Shown here: piece by piece, positions 1 to 12,712 of the stretch
Position numbering within the stretch: the stretch's first letter is position 1
Layout: each line of letters begins with the position of its first letter
Source of the DNA: Anthopleura xanthogrammica
Lineage: Eukaryota > Cnidaria > Anthozoa > Actiniaria > Actiniidae
Length of the DNA stretch: 64,000 nucleotides
Assembly: GCA_964019055.1 (NCBI GenBank)
Contig: OZ025209.1
Location: forward strand, 14,483,867-14,547,866
Reading direction: 5' to 3'
Notes under the pieces: model-generated
Told to the model about the DNA's origin: nothing
Databases searched by the model: none
What the model saw: the letters and a program-made list of their open reading frames with translations, nothing else
Program-made: the position numbers and the translations under genes

Positions 1-2350
1 GCTGCTAAAATCCAATTCGATTTATAATATCGATTTAGCCGTGTTCTAACTTTGATCAGTCTTAACCCAGAGGTCGTTTCACAGATCGGAACAGGAGTTT
101 GAGTAGTTACTACCAAAGTAAATGCTTGAAAAATGTCCAAGGACAATGGACAATGATGGCAGACAGTAGTAAGGTATACGTAATGAACGAAACTAACAAG
201 TTTGTTAATTATGGTTTCCATCAGATGTTTATTTCTAAAACTACTAGAATCTGTATCGGTGCAACGAGGTGCAAATTAAAAAATTGCAATATTTTCCGAT
301 CGCACTAGACAAAAATCTATCGATCATTTCACATAATATATATTCAGACGTTACTGTTGTGTCAAATACATGAAAAAATGACTCATTGTGGATAAAATAT
401 ATAGGAAGCATTTGTAGTTTTCTTGGTTTAAGCAATAATAAATATATGTTTTTTATTGCAGTCATTAAATTGATAACGGATATACATACGCAAAATATGC
501 CTAAGGCAAAGTATGGTTTTGTACATGAAATATAGTACTGTATGTACTAAGACAAAGGTAAAATAAGCCTAAGGCAAATATGGGTTTGTATTTATTATAT
601 GGTACTGCATGTATGCATACAGAGGTGAAATATGCCTCGGGGCAAATTAATATGGGTTTCTACATATTACAAGAAGCATATAGAGTATTGTGGTTGAACA
701 GCTAACATTAATCATGCAGACTGTACTCTTAAAACGAACAAAACACCGTGGAAAATAAATTACTTTACAGCAAAAACGGAACAAGAAACAACCGATTTCA
801 AAGGAAGCTTTTGTATATTGAGCAATGAGAAGTCTTTTTTTATATTTTATATTTTCGTGATTTTAATGGTTTCTGTTATGCTTACAAACTTGATTAAAAT
901 GTAGTTTCGTGTTTATTTTAATTTCCTTCAAAAGTATATATATTTTAACTGGATTTTTTTGTGGTTTTCAAGATAGCATTCAAGCCATACATTAAGTATT
1001 TATGAACGATGTATATGAAAGATGTCACTCAATCTGAATGATAATAATTATTAAAGTTAATTACACAAAAAGATTGAGCTTTATACCTTTCGATTAAACT
1101 TTCTTCTGATCCCAGAACATTCAGGACTTTTTACAAAGAAGTTATTGTGCAACAAAAATGTCTTTTTAAAGAAAATTGACTAGTCACCGACCAACTGTTA
1201 CGCAAAACAGTTTTCTCGGCTTCCCTTTTGGCCACTTACAGTTTCCAAAGCCAAAACTAAATTAAATTTTTGAAAAAGCATGAAAAATTGTATCATAAAA
1301 ATTATGAACATTAAAAGTTTTTATGCACAGTAGGAGATCTAGACCTGGAATGTCTCTTGGTCTGAAAAGTCAGAAATATGCAGACAATTAATGAATGTCC
1401 CGCGAGTATTAGAATGAGAAACAAGGAACTCGTTTATAGATGTACCCTTTCAAAGATTGATTTGTTAGAAATCGATATGCTGGGTGCAAATAGCCCACTG
1501 TGAGTAAAAGAGGAGAAAATATTGTACTAAGAGGCATCTAACTATAAATTGTACATAATGCATATAATATTGAAGCATGGATATTTGATGTAACCGGCAA
1601 CTTCAAATCCTTATTTTATTACATATGATCTAAAATTCAATATGTCTGATCAAAGCTATGAATCTGGTGAAAGCCACGGCCCATTCTTCAGAAGAAAACG
1701 CTATACAAATGTGTAACTTTCAGTGCGTTTTTAAACACGTTTTCTATATTTTTCAAGCATTAATAGATGTATATATATATGTATATATATGAATTCAAAA
1801 TGTATATGGATATAAAGTATTAAAAAAGTGACATTAATTTTGAAATATGACATTTGTTTGCAAAGGATTTTATTGGAGAAACTGTAAACTTTGCAACGGC
1901 TATCCGAGCTGTAAGTCGTTTTGCAGTGTATAGTTTTCACAATACCATGGTCATGGCCATGATTTACTCAACCGATATCTATGAAATTAAGAAAAGTTCA
2001 GTGGAAGCCAAACCAAAGCTGGAAAAATTCCCAGGTTTTGGACTGCCAATTTTATTTTTTCAATTCGGGGTCCCCCAGCATGTTATTTTCGTATTTTAGG
2101 ATTTTTTTGGGCTAGTTTAATGGTAATGAATTATTTGATAATCAAGATTCATAATCCTTGCTAGTGATTGGGATCAATGAGAAGATAAAATTTCAAGAGA
2201 AGAGTAAACAGACAAGATGTGACAAGATAATTAAAAAATAAAAGGAATTTCAAAAAGCCATCTTTACTGTCATCTATGCGTGTCTGTATGTAAGTATATA
2301 TAGCAAGCTTGCAAGGAAACAATTTTTTTGCAAATATATATATAATATAT
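1..2350. other. AT-rich intergenic DNA without a recognised gene
   Basis: Open frames here are short, low in complexity and often begin at non-ATG codons; none resembles a protein family I know. The stretch is AT-rich with TA-dinucleotide tracts near 1765-1800 and 2330-2400. The only clear structure is the degenerate three-copy repeat at 489-680. Confidence 0.6.
489..680. repeat. Degenerate tandem repeat, about 70-bp unit, near three copies
   Basis: Three successive blocks share the order: an aaaatatgcctaaggcaaa-like start, then atgggtttgta, then tagtactgtatgtac or a variant. The third copy is shortened. Divergence suggests an old tandem duplication. Confidence 0.65.
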
Positions 2351-2808
2351 ACACACCAAATCTCAAAAATTTTGACACTTTGAAATATATATATATATTT
2401 AATTTATCTTTAATTCACAATTTATTACGCTCTACATTTTAATGTATTGAGCACTCTACCGACAGTATAGACACACATCTGGGTTTATTTAATTATATAT
2501 GTATATATATATATATATACAGCCTTTTGCAAAAATTATGGCCGTTTCAAGTATATATATAGGTATATCAAAAGTATATATGATATTTGATATTTTTTTA
2601 TAGCGAGGACATCTACTTAGTAATATTTTGTATTAAATTTTGTTACCAAAATGTTCTTGAATACCTAATGAGGCATTTTAGCAAGTTTAAAGTTAATTTA
2701 CTTCTTCATTTCTGTTTATTTTTCAACAAACATTGCACGGAAACATATATGTATGTATATATATATATATATATCTGATAAATGTCAGAATTTTTGAGAT
2801 TTTGTGTA
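2351..2808. mobile_element. Candidate MITE with about 28-bp inverted ends in TA-rich DNA
   Basis: The left end (2351-2378, containing AAATCTCAAAAATTTTGACA) is repeated in inverted orientation at 2781-2808 with few mismatches. Both ends border (TA)n tracts, so a TA target duplication cannot be told from background. No coding capacity is seen between the ends. Confidence 0.5.
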
Positions 2809-2960
2809 TATATATATATTATATATATATTACATGAACACACATCTGTATGACGTGCACACCCTCATACCCACATACATATATATCATTCTATATTATT
2901 ATCATAAGTGGATATTACATATATACTGTATATATCTATACTTGTATATAATATATATCA

Positions 2961-3235
2961 TATACACTAGATTGCAGACACGTAGTATACATTTATACAT
3001 ATATACAAATACCTAATTAGATGATAAAACATGATGAAATTAATAGTTATGTACTCATTGATGTATATCTCACAAAAAATATTTTTCAAGCATCGTAGCA
3101 AGGCATAAAAGTGTTTGTGTTAACTTTCGATATATACACGAACGTATTTTATGACTTTTTCCATTTTTTTGCATCTCATTAGGTATTTGTATATATGTAT
3201 AAATGTATACTACAACGTTTCTACAATCTAATGTA
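2961..3235. mobile_element. Foldback element with about 64-bp arms
   Basis: Positions 2961-3023 are matched in inverted orientation by 3170-3235; a core of about 40 bp (from GTAGTATACATTTATACATA) is nearly perfect. The spacer is about 147 bp. It directly abuts the MITE that starts at 3238, so two elements sit end to end. Confidence 0.6.
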
Positions 3236-3237
3236 CA

Positions 3238-3520
3238 TAGCTATTTCAAAAAAACGTTGAATACTGAATACTGAATAGTGCATTCCAAGACCAAAGAGCA
3301 TTGTGGGTCTCATTAATTTTGAAATAAAAAGTAAATATACAGCGATTTGCTCTCTATATGTAGCTAGTATATTGTTTCGGATGGAATGCACTGAAAATAA
3401 AATAAATTATTATTATTTATTTTACTTTAGACAATATTACATGACCCAGAATGCCCTTCGGTCTTGGGATGCACTTTTCAGTATGCAGTATTCAGTATTT
3501 AACGTTTTTTAAAATAGCTG
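3238..3520. mobile_element. MITE family A, copy 1
   Basis: The ends are inverted copies of AGCTATTTCAAAAACGTTGA followed by repeated AATACTG units. The right end is followed by TA. A second copy, in reverse orientation and similar along its whole length, lies at 55980-56264. Length and TA flanks fit a non-autonomous Tc1/mariner-type element, although no transposase is present to prove it. Confidence 0.8.
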
Positions 3521-6500
3521 TATATATATTATATGTATAAAATATTATATTTTTTATTTACTATTATTAACTACTAATATATACATATATATAAGTGTAA
3601 TTTTTCTTTTGTTTTTGGTGCCAAATAAAATATATATATACACTCGTATCTTTGCATAATCATCTAATCAAACCACACTTTGCGTGTGTGGGCAATAAAA
3701 ACACAAGAATCAACAATCTGGTTTAGAGGAAAATCTTCCCACGAACAATAAACTAAATACGTCCATTGTACGAATTTAAACTTTAAATTCTCAGTGCTGT
3801 CTAGACATATGGATGATTTGAGACCATTTTTAATCTATTTTTTTCTTTAATCATTTAGAATTCTCTTGAAAATAGCTGCACAATATTCGTGAGTGGGAAA
3901 CAAAAATACACGAAGATAAGATATTCACTGATGGCTTCATATTGATGAACAAAATGATTACAAAAGACAATAATGCAATGTCTTTTATCCTGTTATACAA
4001 GTGCTGCTGTTATATTCTAACTCAAGTAGAAACTCAAATGATTTCCACCACCATTAAACCATTCCACTATGTGCAACAATTGATATAAATGATCTATAAA
4101 GATGAGAAAATTAATTGCAATAGTTAAATAAAAACTACACTGCCGTGATTAACGGGTCCCTCCTACTCTTAGCCTATCACGCCTGCGGTTTCATGCCTCC
4201 ATCTCGCCGTGGGAGAGAAAAAAAATGATTTCTTGACGATTGATTACTTTGTTATTAAGAGTGACCTCCTCTGATTTGACCAAGAGCTGGGTACTCAGGT
4301 GTAAGAGCTTGTCGGTAGAGACTTGAAATTTGACTTGAAATTTGCGTCAATTGAATTCTCCAACACAAGTGTTTTCGCAATCAACACTAGAGTGTGGACT
4401 TGGTTAACTACTTTTATGTTCTCAAACATTCTCTTGAGGTGTCCAGCTATGTCATAATATCTGAACAACTCTTTTCTATCACAAAAAAAAATTTTGGTCG
4501 AGAAATTGAAGAAACCGTCTTTTGAAGGATAAAAGCGTCCTTCATTTTTTTCAGTTTCCTGCCTGTTGTTCTGTAAGTTACTTTGAAAATCTTTGTACAT
4601 ACAGTATTTTCTTCAAGATTTTACTAAACCTTTATCTAAATTATATATTTCGTTTTGGCTGTTGCCGGGCGTTAAAATTAAAATTAAACCAAAAAATCTT
4701 TATTATTGTTATCATTTATTGTTATTTTTTTTCTGTTAGATTTTTTTGTTATCTTATTGTTTTCTTCTTTTTGTTTTCTTATTTTCCCCCGCAACTTGAA
4801 CATCTTTATTTTAAAAGAATAAATGTGAAATTTCCGTAAAATTTAAGTTAAATACGGTTTTAAATTGACGGATTACTTGGCTTGGGTAAAATATTCTTAT
4901 TCGATCTGTTGGAAATAAAATGTGTTAAAAAAAGATATTGTTAAAAATACTGTACGCGTACCGTGTGATGAATGAGCTATCGTCTATCGGAAGACTTCAA
5001 CGATAACATCATTTCCCTTCTGTAAAAAGAACAGGATTTTCTTTAATGCGTGTATTCTATATATTCCAAAAAAAGGTTTTTTGTATATTAGCATCTTTAC
5101 TAGGTAGATTATACGATTAAAACGCGGGTTTTGAAATTTCGGGGTCCGAAAGCCAATACATATTTTAAGCTCATCTTTTCGCCGAATTGTTTAAGCAAAC
5201 AAGCTAATTTGATTAATAAGCTCTCGTCTGATTATCATAATCTTTAGGTAATCTGGGATCTCAACGAAGTCCTTTTATAGAAGTTTAGCGTGGATTTTGA
5301 CGGAGATAAACGGTCATTCACATATGTATAGCTAGGTAAATATAGGTGGAAAGACGGTAATGGGAGATTTATATCTGTTTTATAGACGTGTTTGCGCACA
5401 CGAGTTTGCGCAATAAAGTAGAGAGAGAGAGAAAGAGAAATAGAGAGAGAGAAAGAAGTAGAAACAGAGAGAGTGAGGGAAAGAGGGAGATACAAAGGAG
5501 ACTACAGAGACAGAGACAGAAATAGGAGAGAGAGAGAGAGAGGAGAAGGAGGAGGAAAGCGAGAGAGAAGGAAGGCAGAACAAAACCAGAGTGGGAGTAC
5601 ACGGGCATGAAGCATTATAAATCAGTTTTTTCAAGCACTGAAACAATCTCTCGCTAACTCCCGGATCGAATTTTTTTTTACTCATCCTGTTAGGTTTCGT
5701 GGAGGGCAGAAAATCAGAGAACCTTAAGAAAACCCTCGAATCAAGGGAGAGACCTAACAAACTCTACTCACATGTGATGCTGAGTCCAGGAATCGAATCG
5801 AGAATCAAGAGGAGATCACGAGAGGTGGTTGTCCTACCATCACAACTTACACCCTCGATTCCTGGTACGATATCGCTTCAATATTGCACCTCTCAGTACC
5901 TGACAAAACAAATTCACAACTGGATATCTTTACCTTTTTATGATGCCGAGAAGTTAGCCTATATCTGTTTCGGCAGAATCTAAAAATACGGTGCACATCT
6001 GTGCTTGCCGAGCGGTCTTTTTAACGCGAGTAATTAAGGTTTTGATTTGGATAGATTTCAGATCAGCAGTCATTATATGGTATATATATTTTGCATTGGT
6101 TCTTTTTTATTTACGTGAGAAACACCAGATTTGGGCGTCACTTGTTATCTATGGTCATCACATCGACTTAGATTGTACGGTGCTTTCTCTATTTGTCGCT
6201 CAAATGCGACAGATTTTCTTTCCCCTGAACTGATTTTTATGTGATAAAAATGTGATTGTGGAGAGATAAAATCAGAATTAGCCTCATTATTCTCTGAGAA
6301 TGGATTATTTTGAAAGAGACTTTATGTTAGATCCTATAAAACTAGCCGGTAAGCTCTTTTGCTAAGACGGATAGAGTAAATCTGTAGGAATTTCGATCTA
6401 CAATGGAATCCGATATAATTTTTCTTTTTTTCTCTACGCCATTAAATGAACTGTAAAACTCTGGATCGATCCTACGAACTGCCTATACCGACCAGTACGA

Positions 6501-7279
6501 TAGCTCGATGACTGACTGTGATATACCAACCAGTAAAAAACTCGATCATTACCATTTTGATATACGGACAAGTATAAAAAAAGGTACCACTACAAGTCAA
6601 TCAAACAGGATTTTTTTATGTGCGTGCAACTTTACAACATGACTGGTTCTGACGGTACTGACCGTAAAAAAAATCACCTAAACCCCTTCATTTCTTGCGG
6701 AGAGTGAAAAGATTTCAGAATCTGGGAATTAGCAACGATAACGATGACCTGAGTAGCCATTATTACACACACACACACCCGTGGACTTGCATGATTCAAG
6801 AGAATTCATGTCGATGTTCGTCCATAAACCACGAAAATATGCCTTCATTGGTTTGGTCACGTGATTAGAGGGTCTTCCAATCTTCATAGTAGAATTGTTT
6901 AGCACTGATCAAGACGTGAACATCAAAGACGACGGCGAGAGCGCTTTAATTTCATCGTGCGCGCGCCGTCCTATACGTGGTTGATCCTCCACAGGACGTG
7001 AAAATACTGCAAATGGCGTCCTCGTTTAAAACGGCGCGCGCTCGGAAAAAAAAAATGCGCGACAAAGATCTGCGAGAACTGGTGATCCTTGATCCTTGTG
7101 GGAGGGCTACGGGTTTGTCAGTTTAAATTGCTTAAGATGCTACTATACGTACTGAATATCGCTGGTAATAGAGTACTAGAATTCTGGTACGTGACATCAT
7201 TTCGTTTCTTCTTCTATGGAGGCCCGAGCCGATGGCGTTTAACCGCTAATGGTTCGAAATAACGTCTACAAAGCATGCT
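3521..7279. other. Intergenic DNA, no recognised gene
   Basis: A purine-rich GA tract occupies 5420-5580. At 5695-5835 lies a diverged transposon-like segment containing GATTCGAGGGTTTTCT on the minus strand; it resembles 55742-55835 at roughly three-quarters identity by eye. Open frames in the GA tract are low-complexity artefacts. No gene is supported. Confidence 0.55.
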
Positions 7280-7308
7280 GATAGATAGATAGATAGATAG
7301 ATAGATAG
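7280..7308. repeat. (GATA)n microsatellite
   Basis: About seven perfect GATA units, visible directly. Confidence 0.95.
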
Positions 7309-7883
7309 TTTATTTCTAAAAGCATTGCAACCGACGCTAATATTTACAAGTATAAAAACTATAAGAAACTAAATATATGCAAAAATATTAAATATATACT
7401 AATAAGGAAATGAAGATATATACGCTAAATTGATAAAAGTTTAAAATTACCACAAAATCTAGGGTGAAGAAGAAGAATATTTCTTCCCTCCTTTCTCCAT
7501 CCCTCTATATATCAAACACTAGTATAACTGAAAAAAGTACTGGAAAAACTATTATATTTAGTAATAGTGTAAGTAATGCATGGTCGAATAAATTTCAAAT
7601 GAATAAAGAGTTATGCTTAACCAATGGAGCTATTATATTTTAGCTGCAGTACTTATGGCTGGAAACAAGCGATGAAATGGAAAACTGAAAAACAGTTGAA
7701 AGTAACTAATGATTTCACGGAAGTAATTTATTTGGAAGCAACTGCAATCACTTTGTCGCATCATCGAGGCGTGTGAGATTTTAAATAGCAATAAGATGAG
7801 TAAGTATCAGTATGCAGTAAATGTTCAGTATTCTCTGTTGTTCAGGGTCCATTTGTAACGCTACATTTTCAAGCAGTGTAACT

Positions 7884-8300
7884 GGATGGATGGATGGATG
7901 GATGGATGGATGGATGGATGGATGGATGGATGGATGGATGGATGGATGGATGGATGGATGGATGGATGGATGGATGGATGGATGGATGGATGGATGGATG
8001 GATGGATGGATGGATGGATGGATGGATGGATGGATGGATGGATGGATGGATGGATGGATGGATGGATGGATGGATGGATGGATGGATGGATGGATGGATG
8101 GATGGATGGATGGATGGATGGATGGATGGATGGATGGATGGATGGATGGATGGATGGATGGATGGATGGATGGAACGATGGATGGATGGATGGAACGATG
8201 GATGGATGGATGGATGGATGGATGGATGGGTTATTGGATGGATAAACAGAATGGATGGAAGGACGGAAGATTGATGGAGGAATGGATGGGACGGATAGAT
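7884..8300. repeat. (GGAT)n array, about 350 bp, then a degenerate tail
   Basis: Perfect GGAT units run to about 8170, then GGAACGAT interruptions, then a diverging GGAT-like tail to about 8300. The long frames in all phases, reading MDGW on one strand and HPSI on the other, are products of the repeat and not genes. Confidence 0.97.
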
Positions 8301-9477
8301 GAACGCAAAAGTGGAAAAATAAATGAATACAAGAACAGATGAATAAATATATGGATGGGTCAGTGGCTTTAAGTGTGAAGGGAATGAGTGGTTGGGTGGA
8401 CAATGGATAAGTGAATGAAGTGACGCCTGATCGATACACGGAGATACCAACGTACACATAGCGGACTCATAGAGTATACCATAGGTGCCAGCCTGACAGA
8501 CTGTTTAATACAAATATCCAAACAAATATTTTAAACAAGAATGATCAAAGCTTCTAAATTTCACCGTTAAAATTAAACCTATTTCCGCGAACAAAAGAGT
8601 CAATATGTCTCTGTACTTGGCACCTCGAACTATCATAACAAAACTGTGAACACTAACTAATTTATTCATTCATTTCTGGATGTGAAATATACTAATTATG
8701 ACAGGTCAATTATACCAAACATATTAAAGATAGGGTATGAAAAATATTTATTTATAATGAGAATTAACAGTGGAATCCACAGAGTGGCTTATATTTCTTT
8801 ATTAGTTCTTGAATGAAAATGTTCCCAGCTTTCTGTCTATCTGCTACTCTATTCTTAGCAACTAGACTGAATATCAAAGTACCTATTGATTCTAGCTCCT
8901 TCCTCAGACATTCATAACCTTACAGAGCGTCTTTAAAGCCTTGAGTACAAGTCAATCCCTTGGTCATTAACTTTCTCGCTAATAAATGAATTTATTGTTC
9001 ATTCAAAATAAAAAAATAAAAAAATTGGCCAAGTACATTCTGAGGATTCAGATAATTAAGTCTTAGACGACAAAAGCTTCAGGTTCATATTAATTTTTTA
9101 AAACTCGAGCTTTCATTGATCTCATTTTCGAGCACCATACATGCCCAGGTGATAAACTTTTTTCACAAGATTAAGTTTTGATGGCTTATTCATTCCAGAC
9201 TAAGCTTCATTTAGTTTTGAAAATAGCACTGAACTGGTTGTCTTTGGCCTTGCAAGGGATAATAAATATTAACAGCATCATTAAAAATCTATGAAGTTCC
9301 TTCAAAATTGTAAGTTTGTGTTTGTTGTCGGTGTTTTTTAAGTTCTAATTTTATCTCTATGATTTTCATATCTCGTTATCACTAGCGACAGAGAACAACT
9401 TTTTCAATTAGTTTTCAAGCAGCTTATTTATTCCTACGCTAATTTTAACATCCAATAGTGTAGATTGTGTTAAAGTA
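8301..9477. other. Intergenic DNA, nothing recognised
   Basis: The sequence is AT-rich and non-repetitive, without long frames, tRNA-like structures or protein similarity that I can see. Confidence 0.5.
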
Positions 9478-9790
9478 TCTCACAAACCATCTTGATAATA
9501 TTTTACAAGTGTAAACATGTTCACATGTGTTCAGTGTTAATGGTAGGATTTTTGTGCAGTTTCAACTCTATCTAACAGCACCTCACAAACCTTAAAACCT
9601 GATAATATTTTACAAGAAACTTTGTTCTTAATGTGTAGTATTTTGTGTAGTTACCCCTCTATCTAACAGCACCTCACAAACCATCAAAACTCGATAATAT
9701 TTTACAAGAAACTTTGTTGTTAATGCGTAGTATTTTGTGTAGTTTCCCGCCTCTATCTAACACCACCTCACAAACCATCAAAACTCGACG
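9478..9790. repeat. Tandem repeat of about 98 bp, three or more copies
   Basis: Each unit carries CTCTATCTAACAGCACCTCA, then CAAACCATCAAAACTCGATA, then ATATTTTACAAGAAACTTTG and a TAGTATTTTGTGTAGTT stretch. The last two units are closest to each other; the first is diverged. The array lies immediately downstream of the minus-strand peptide gene. Confidence 0.8.
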
Positions 9791-9895
9791 GTATTGAGTT
9801 AGAAATATTTTCTAAAAGAATCTTCTTCAGAAAATTGTTTGCGGAAGCAAAGTTTCTTTGAAATTCTACTTTTATGCACAAAATAGTTTCGGTAA

Positions 9896-10349
9896 CTAGG
9901 AATAAATATTTAAAGGTGTTGGTGTAGGCGTAACAATAGCTGTGCCAGGAGGGCGCCAAGCATCGAGCCAGCCTGGAGCTTCAAACACAAAGCAAAAACG
10001 ATTTTTTTTCTTTTTGTTTTTCAAAATAAGAAACAATGTAAGCCACTAATTTGAACTTTAAGTCAGGCGATGGAAAGTTTTCTCCAATTTTTATATAATA
10101 GGATTGTTTTAAATAACAGTGAATTTCAAAACTTCGCTAGTGAACATAGTCCAATGCGGGATCAGAAGTCACTTCATTTGGAGTCCAGAAGTCTTTTTAA
10201 CAGAAGGATAATAACATGACTTTTTTGGTTAAGTTAATCTTACCATCAGTGCTCAGTGGCTCTCGTTTCATTCTGTTGGCTGAAAGTCCCTGTGTCTGTA
10301 GCGAGCAAAAAACACAGATCACCAGAATCACATTCAAAAAACTCGCCAT
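9896..10349 (-). CDS. Candidate small secreted peptide precursor, two exons
   Basis: On the minus strand an ATG at 10349 opens a frame starting MASFLNVILVICVFCSLQTQ, a convincing signal peptide, followed by ANRMKR, a dibasic processing site, and EPLSTD. The frame reaches a good donor (GATG/GTAAGA), so exon 1 is 10349-10244. A pyrimidine-rich acceptor restores the frame in exon 2, 9978-9896, which ends in TAG. The product is 62 residues; the part after KR has no cysteine and is rich in Pro and Thr (PGWLDAWRPPGTAIVTPTPT). A TATA box lies about 100 bp upstream of the ATG. The layout (signal, short propeptide, KR, mature peptide) is that of many cnidarian secreted peptides, but I recognise no family and assign no activity. 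The weakest point is exon 2; another acceptor is possible. Confidence 0.45.
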
Positions 10350-10449
10350 ATTTGTAGCTTTCTTGTTGAGAATATTTAGTACGGTTTTTGCAAGACCCCT
10401 AGCTAGTCTATCCTTGAGGTTACGAGTGATATCTCTTCGGTACGTCCCG

Positions 10450-10460
10450 CTTTTATACCC
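10450..10460 (-). promoter_or_regulatory. TATA box of the small peptide gene
   Basis: The minus strand reads GGGTATAAAAGCG here, a consensus TATA box, about 100 bp before the peptide ATG. That spacing fits a 5' UTR of roughly 70 bases. Confidence 0.6.
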
Positions 10461-12118
10461 TACTCTCGATGGACAGTGTTAAGATCAACAACCCTCATAA
10501 TACTCAGGACACAATCAATATTAATTGTCTTGCAACTGATTGTAGACCACAAAAAGAAATAATTAATATAGTAATTCAAAGCAATATTTATAGAATAAAA
10601 ATCGTTAGTTTCCTGAGTGGTAAAGGGTGTCCGTTGAAACTCTTAAATCGAAGAAAAGTCTCGGATAAAAGAAAAATTACCCGATGTGGTTTGCTTGATA
10701 ATTGTGAGATTACTCAACCATTATAGACATTTCTCTCCAGTACTGCTTTTATCTCAAATAGTTTGGTTCTTTAACCAATAGTGATAGAATCTCTTATTTT
10801 GTACTCATTTCATTTGTCGTTGCTAAGCATGATGAATAATTGATCCGAATTCAAAATGATTTTTACACGGCATTCCTGATAGCGGTTGGCGATAAAATGT
10901 ATTGAAAACCATTTGGACTTTCGATAAATTGAATTCTACGTTTTGCTACAAAAAACTATCGTAGTATCATAATATGAAGCACTAGTAGAGAAAAGGAAGA
11001 ATAATTTGCCACCCAGAATTATAAAAACCAAGTTTAAGACCACAAAAATTGGCTTGTTTTAATACAATAGTTTGTGTAATAGAAAGGAAAGTTCCTAAGA
11101 ACAAAACCACATCTTACGTCAAGAAAACAATGATATTCCCTCAAAGTCGGAACTCAATCGAAACCAAACTTAAGTTAATTATCACCAAACTTAAGATCAA
11201 AAACCATGTTTCACTTCAGTAAAAAAGATATACCTCGAGTATCAGTGCATTTATACATAGCTTTTATCTGTTTAATGTAGGTAGGGTAACACTTTCAAAC
11301 AACTGCTTTGACTTTTAGTGCATTTTCATGATATGATTCACTAATCTCTGAAACGCGATGATTGCAAATATCGAATTCAGCTTAGATCACTGTAGATATA
11401 TTTTTTTGGACTGATTTTATTTTTGTTCATTCGTTCTACACCTGTCTCCACCATCACAAACATTAACTATTTTTCACTTTTTTATTTCAGTTTTGTTTTT
11501 TTTCATTTTCGTCCATAATTTTTCCATTTCCCGTTTATCTAATTTTCTAATTTTTCCCTATTCCATTTGTCTTTTCTTTTTTAATATTTATTGCAAATTA
11601 AATCTTAATTTGCAATGAAATCATTTCAGATGATAACTAAACAAGGCTGGATTGAAGGACATTCCTGTACTAGAATATGACATGTCGTTTGACATTTCAA
11701 TACGAACTTGACAAGATCATTCACACTTTGGTGTTTGAGGGTCTTAAATAGCACCGTAGACCCCTTGCAAATCGTCGGAATGCAGCTCCATTTGGAGGGC
11801 AAAGCAATAGGTTCCAATTCTCACGAGATTAAAATTCTTTCGTTTTGCCCTCCAAATTGAGCTGCTCTGCATGACCTCACGTAAGAGGGGTTTATTTCAA
11901 AGTTTACACAGAAATAAAAATAAAGAAGAAAGCCGTAGATATATTCTATCATCTGATCTTAGGAATTCAGTAAACCCATTGAAAAAATAGCGACGGTTAA
12001 ATTATCAACCGAGCTTATAATTAACAATTATTCTGTTAGAAAACTTGTTTTCATTTTCAAAAATATCAAAAATAGCAATATTTTTTGAAATTGTAAATCT
12101 TGCTCCATAATTCATTCT
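10461..12118. other. Intergenic DNA with one foldback repeat, no gene
   Basis: No coding feature is recognised. The only structured part is the foldback repeat at 11758-11892. Confidence 0.5.
11758..11892. mobile_element. Foldback MITE family B, copy 1
   Basis: A left segment with CAGCTCCATTTGGAGGGCAA is mirrored on the right by TTGCCCTCCAAATTGAGCTG, with AGACCCCTTGCA-type outer ends. Related copies lie at 54245-54382 (complete) and 38931-39010 (half). All contain the TTTGGAGG.CAAA core. Confidence 0.7.
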
Positions 12119-12219
12119 TTGTCTTTGGTTTTTTTCTATACTTTTTTCCGTTTATTTAGGACTGACCAAGCTTTCGAGTTGAAACTCTTTTTTCGTTTTT
12201 TCTCTCTCCCTTATTATAT

Positions 12220-12559
12220 CTTTTCTTTCTTTCTTTCTTTCATTCTATTTCTTTCATTCATTCACTCATTCTTTCATTCTTTCATTCTTTCATTCTTTCA
12301 TTCTTTCATTCTTTCATTCTTTCATTCTTTCATTCTTTCATTCTTTCATTCTTTCATTCTTTCATTCTTTCATTCTTTCATTCTTTCATTCTTTCATTCT
12401 TTCATTCTTTCATTCTTTCATTCTTTCATTCTTTCATTCTTTCATTCTTCCCTCCCTCCCTCTTTCCTTTCTTCCTTTTTATTCCTTTCATCTTTTTTTC
12501 TTTCTTTCTTTCTTTCTTTCTTCATTCCTTCCTTCCTTTCATTCATTCTTTTCTCCTCT

Positions 12560-12658
<99 letters not shown>

Positions 12659-12712
12659 CCTCTCTCTCTCTCTCCCTCTCTCTCTCTCCCTCTCTCTCTC
12701 TTTGCTTTTATT
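12220..12712. repeat. (CTTTCATT)n followed by (CT)n
   Basis: An octamer array CTTTCATT fills about 12250-12446; mixed CTTT/CCTT tracts follow, then an almost pure CT run at about 12560-12710. The 200-residue frame across it (FILSFFHS repeats, then LSLS) is a repeat artefact. Confidence 0.95.

Noticed and set aside
7821..8459. Overlapping 119-198-residue frames on both strands (MDGW and HPSI repeats)
   Set aside because: They are translations of the GGAT microsatellite in several frames, with no unique sequence or splice support.
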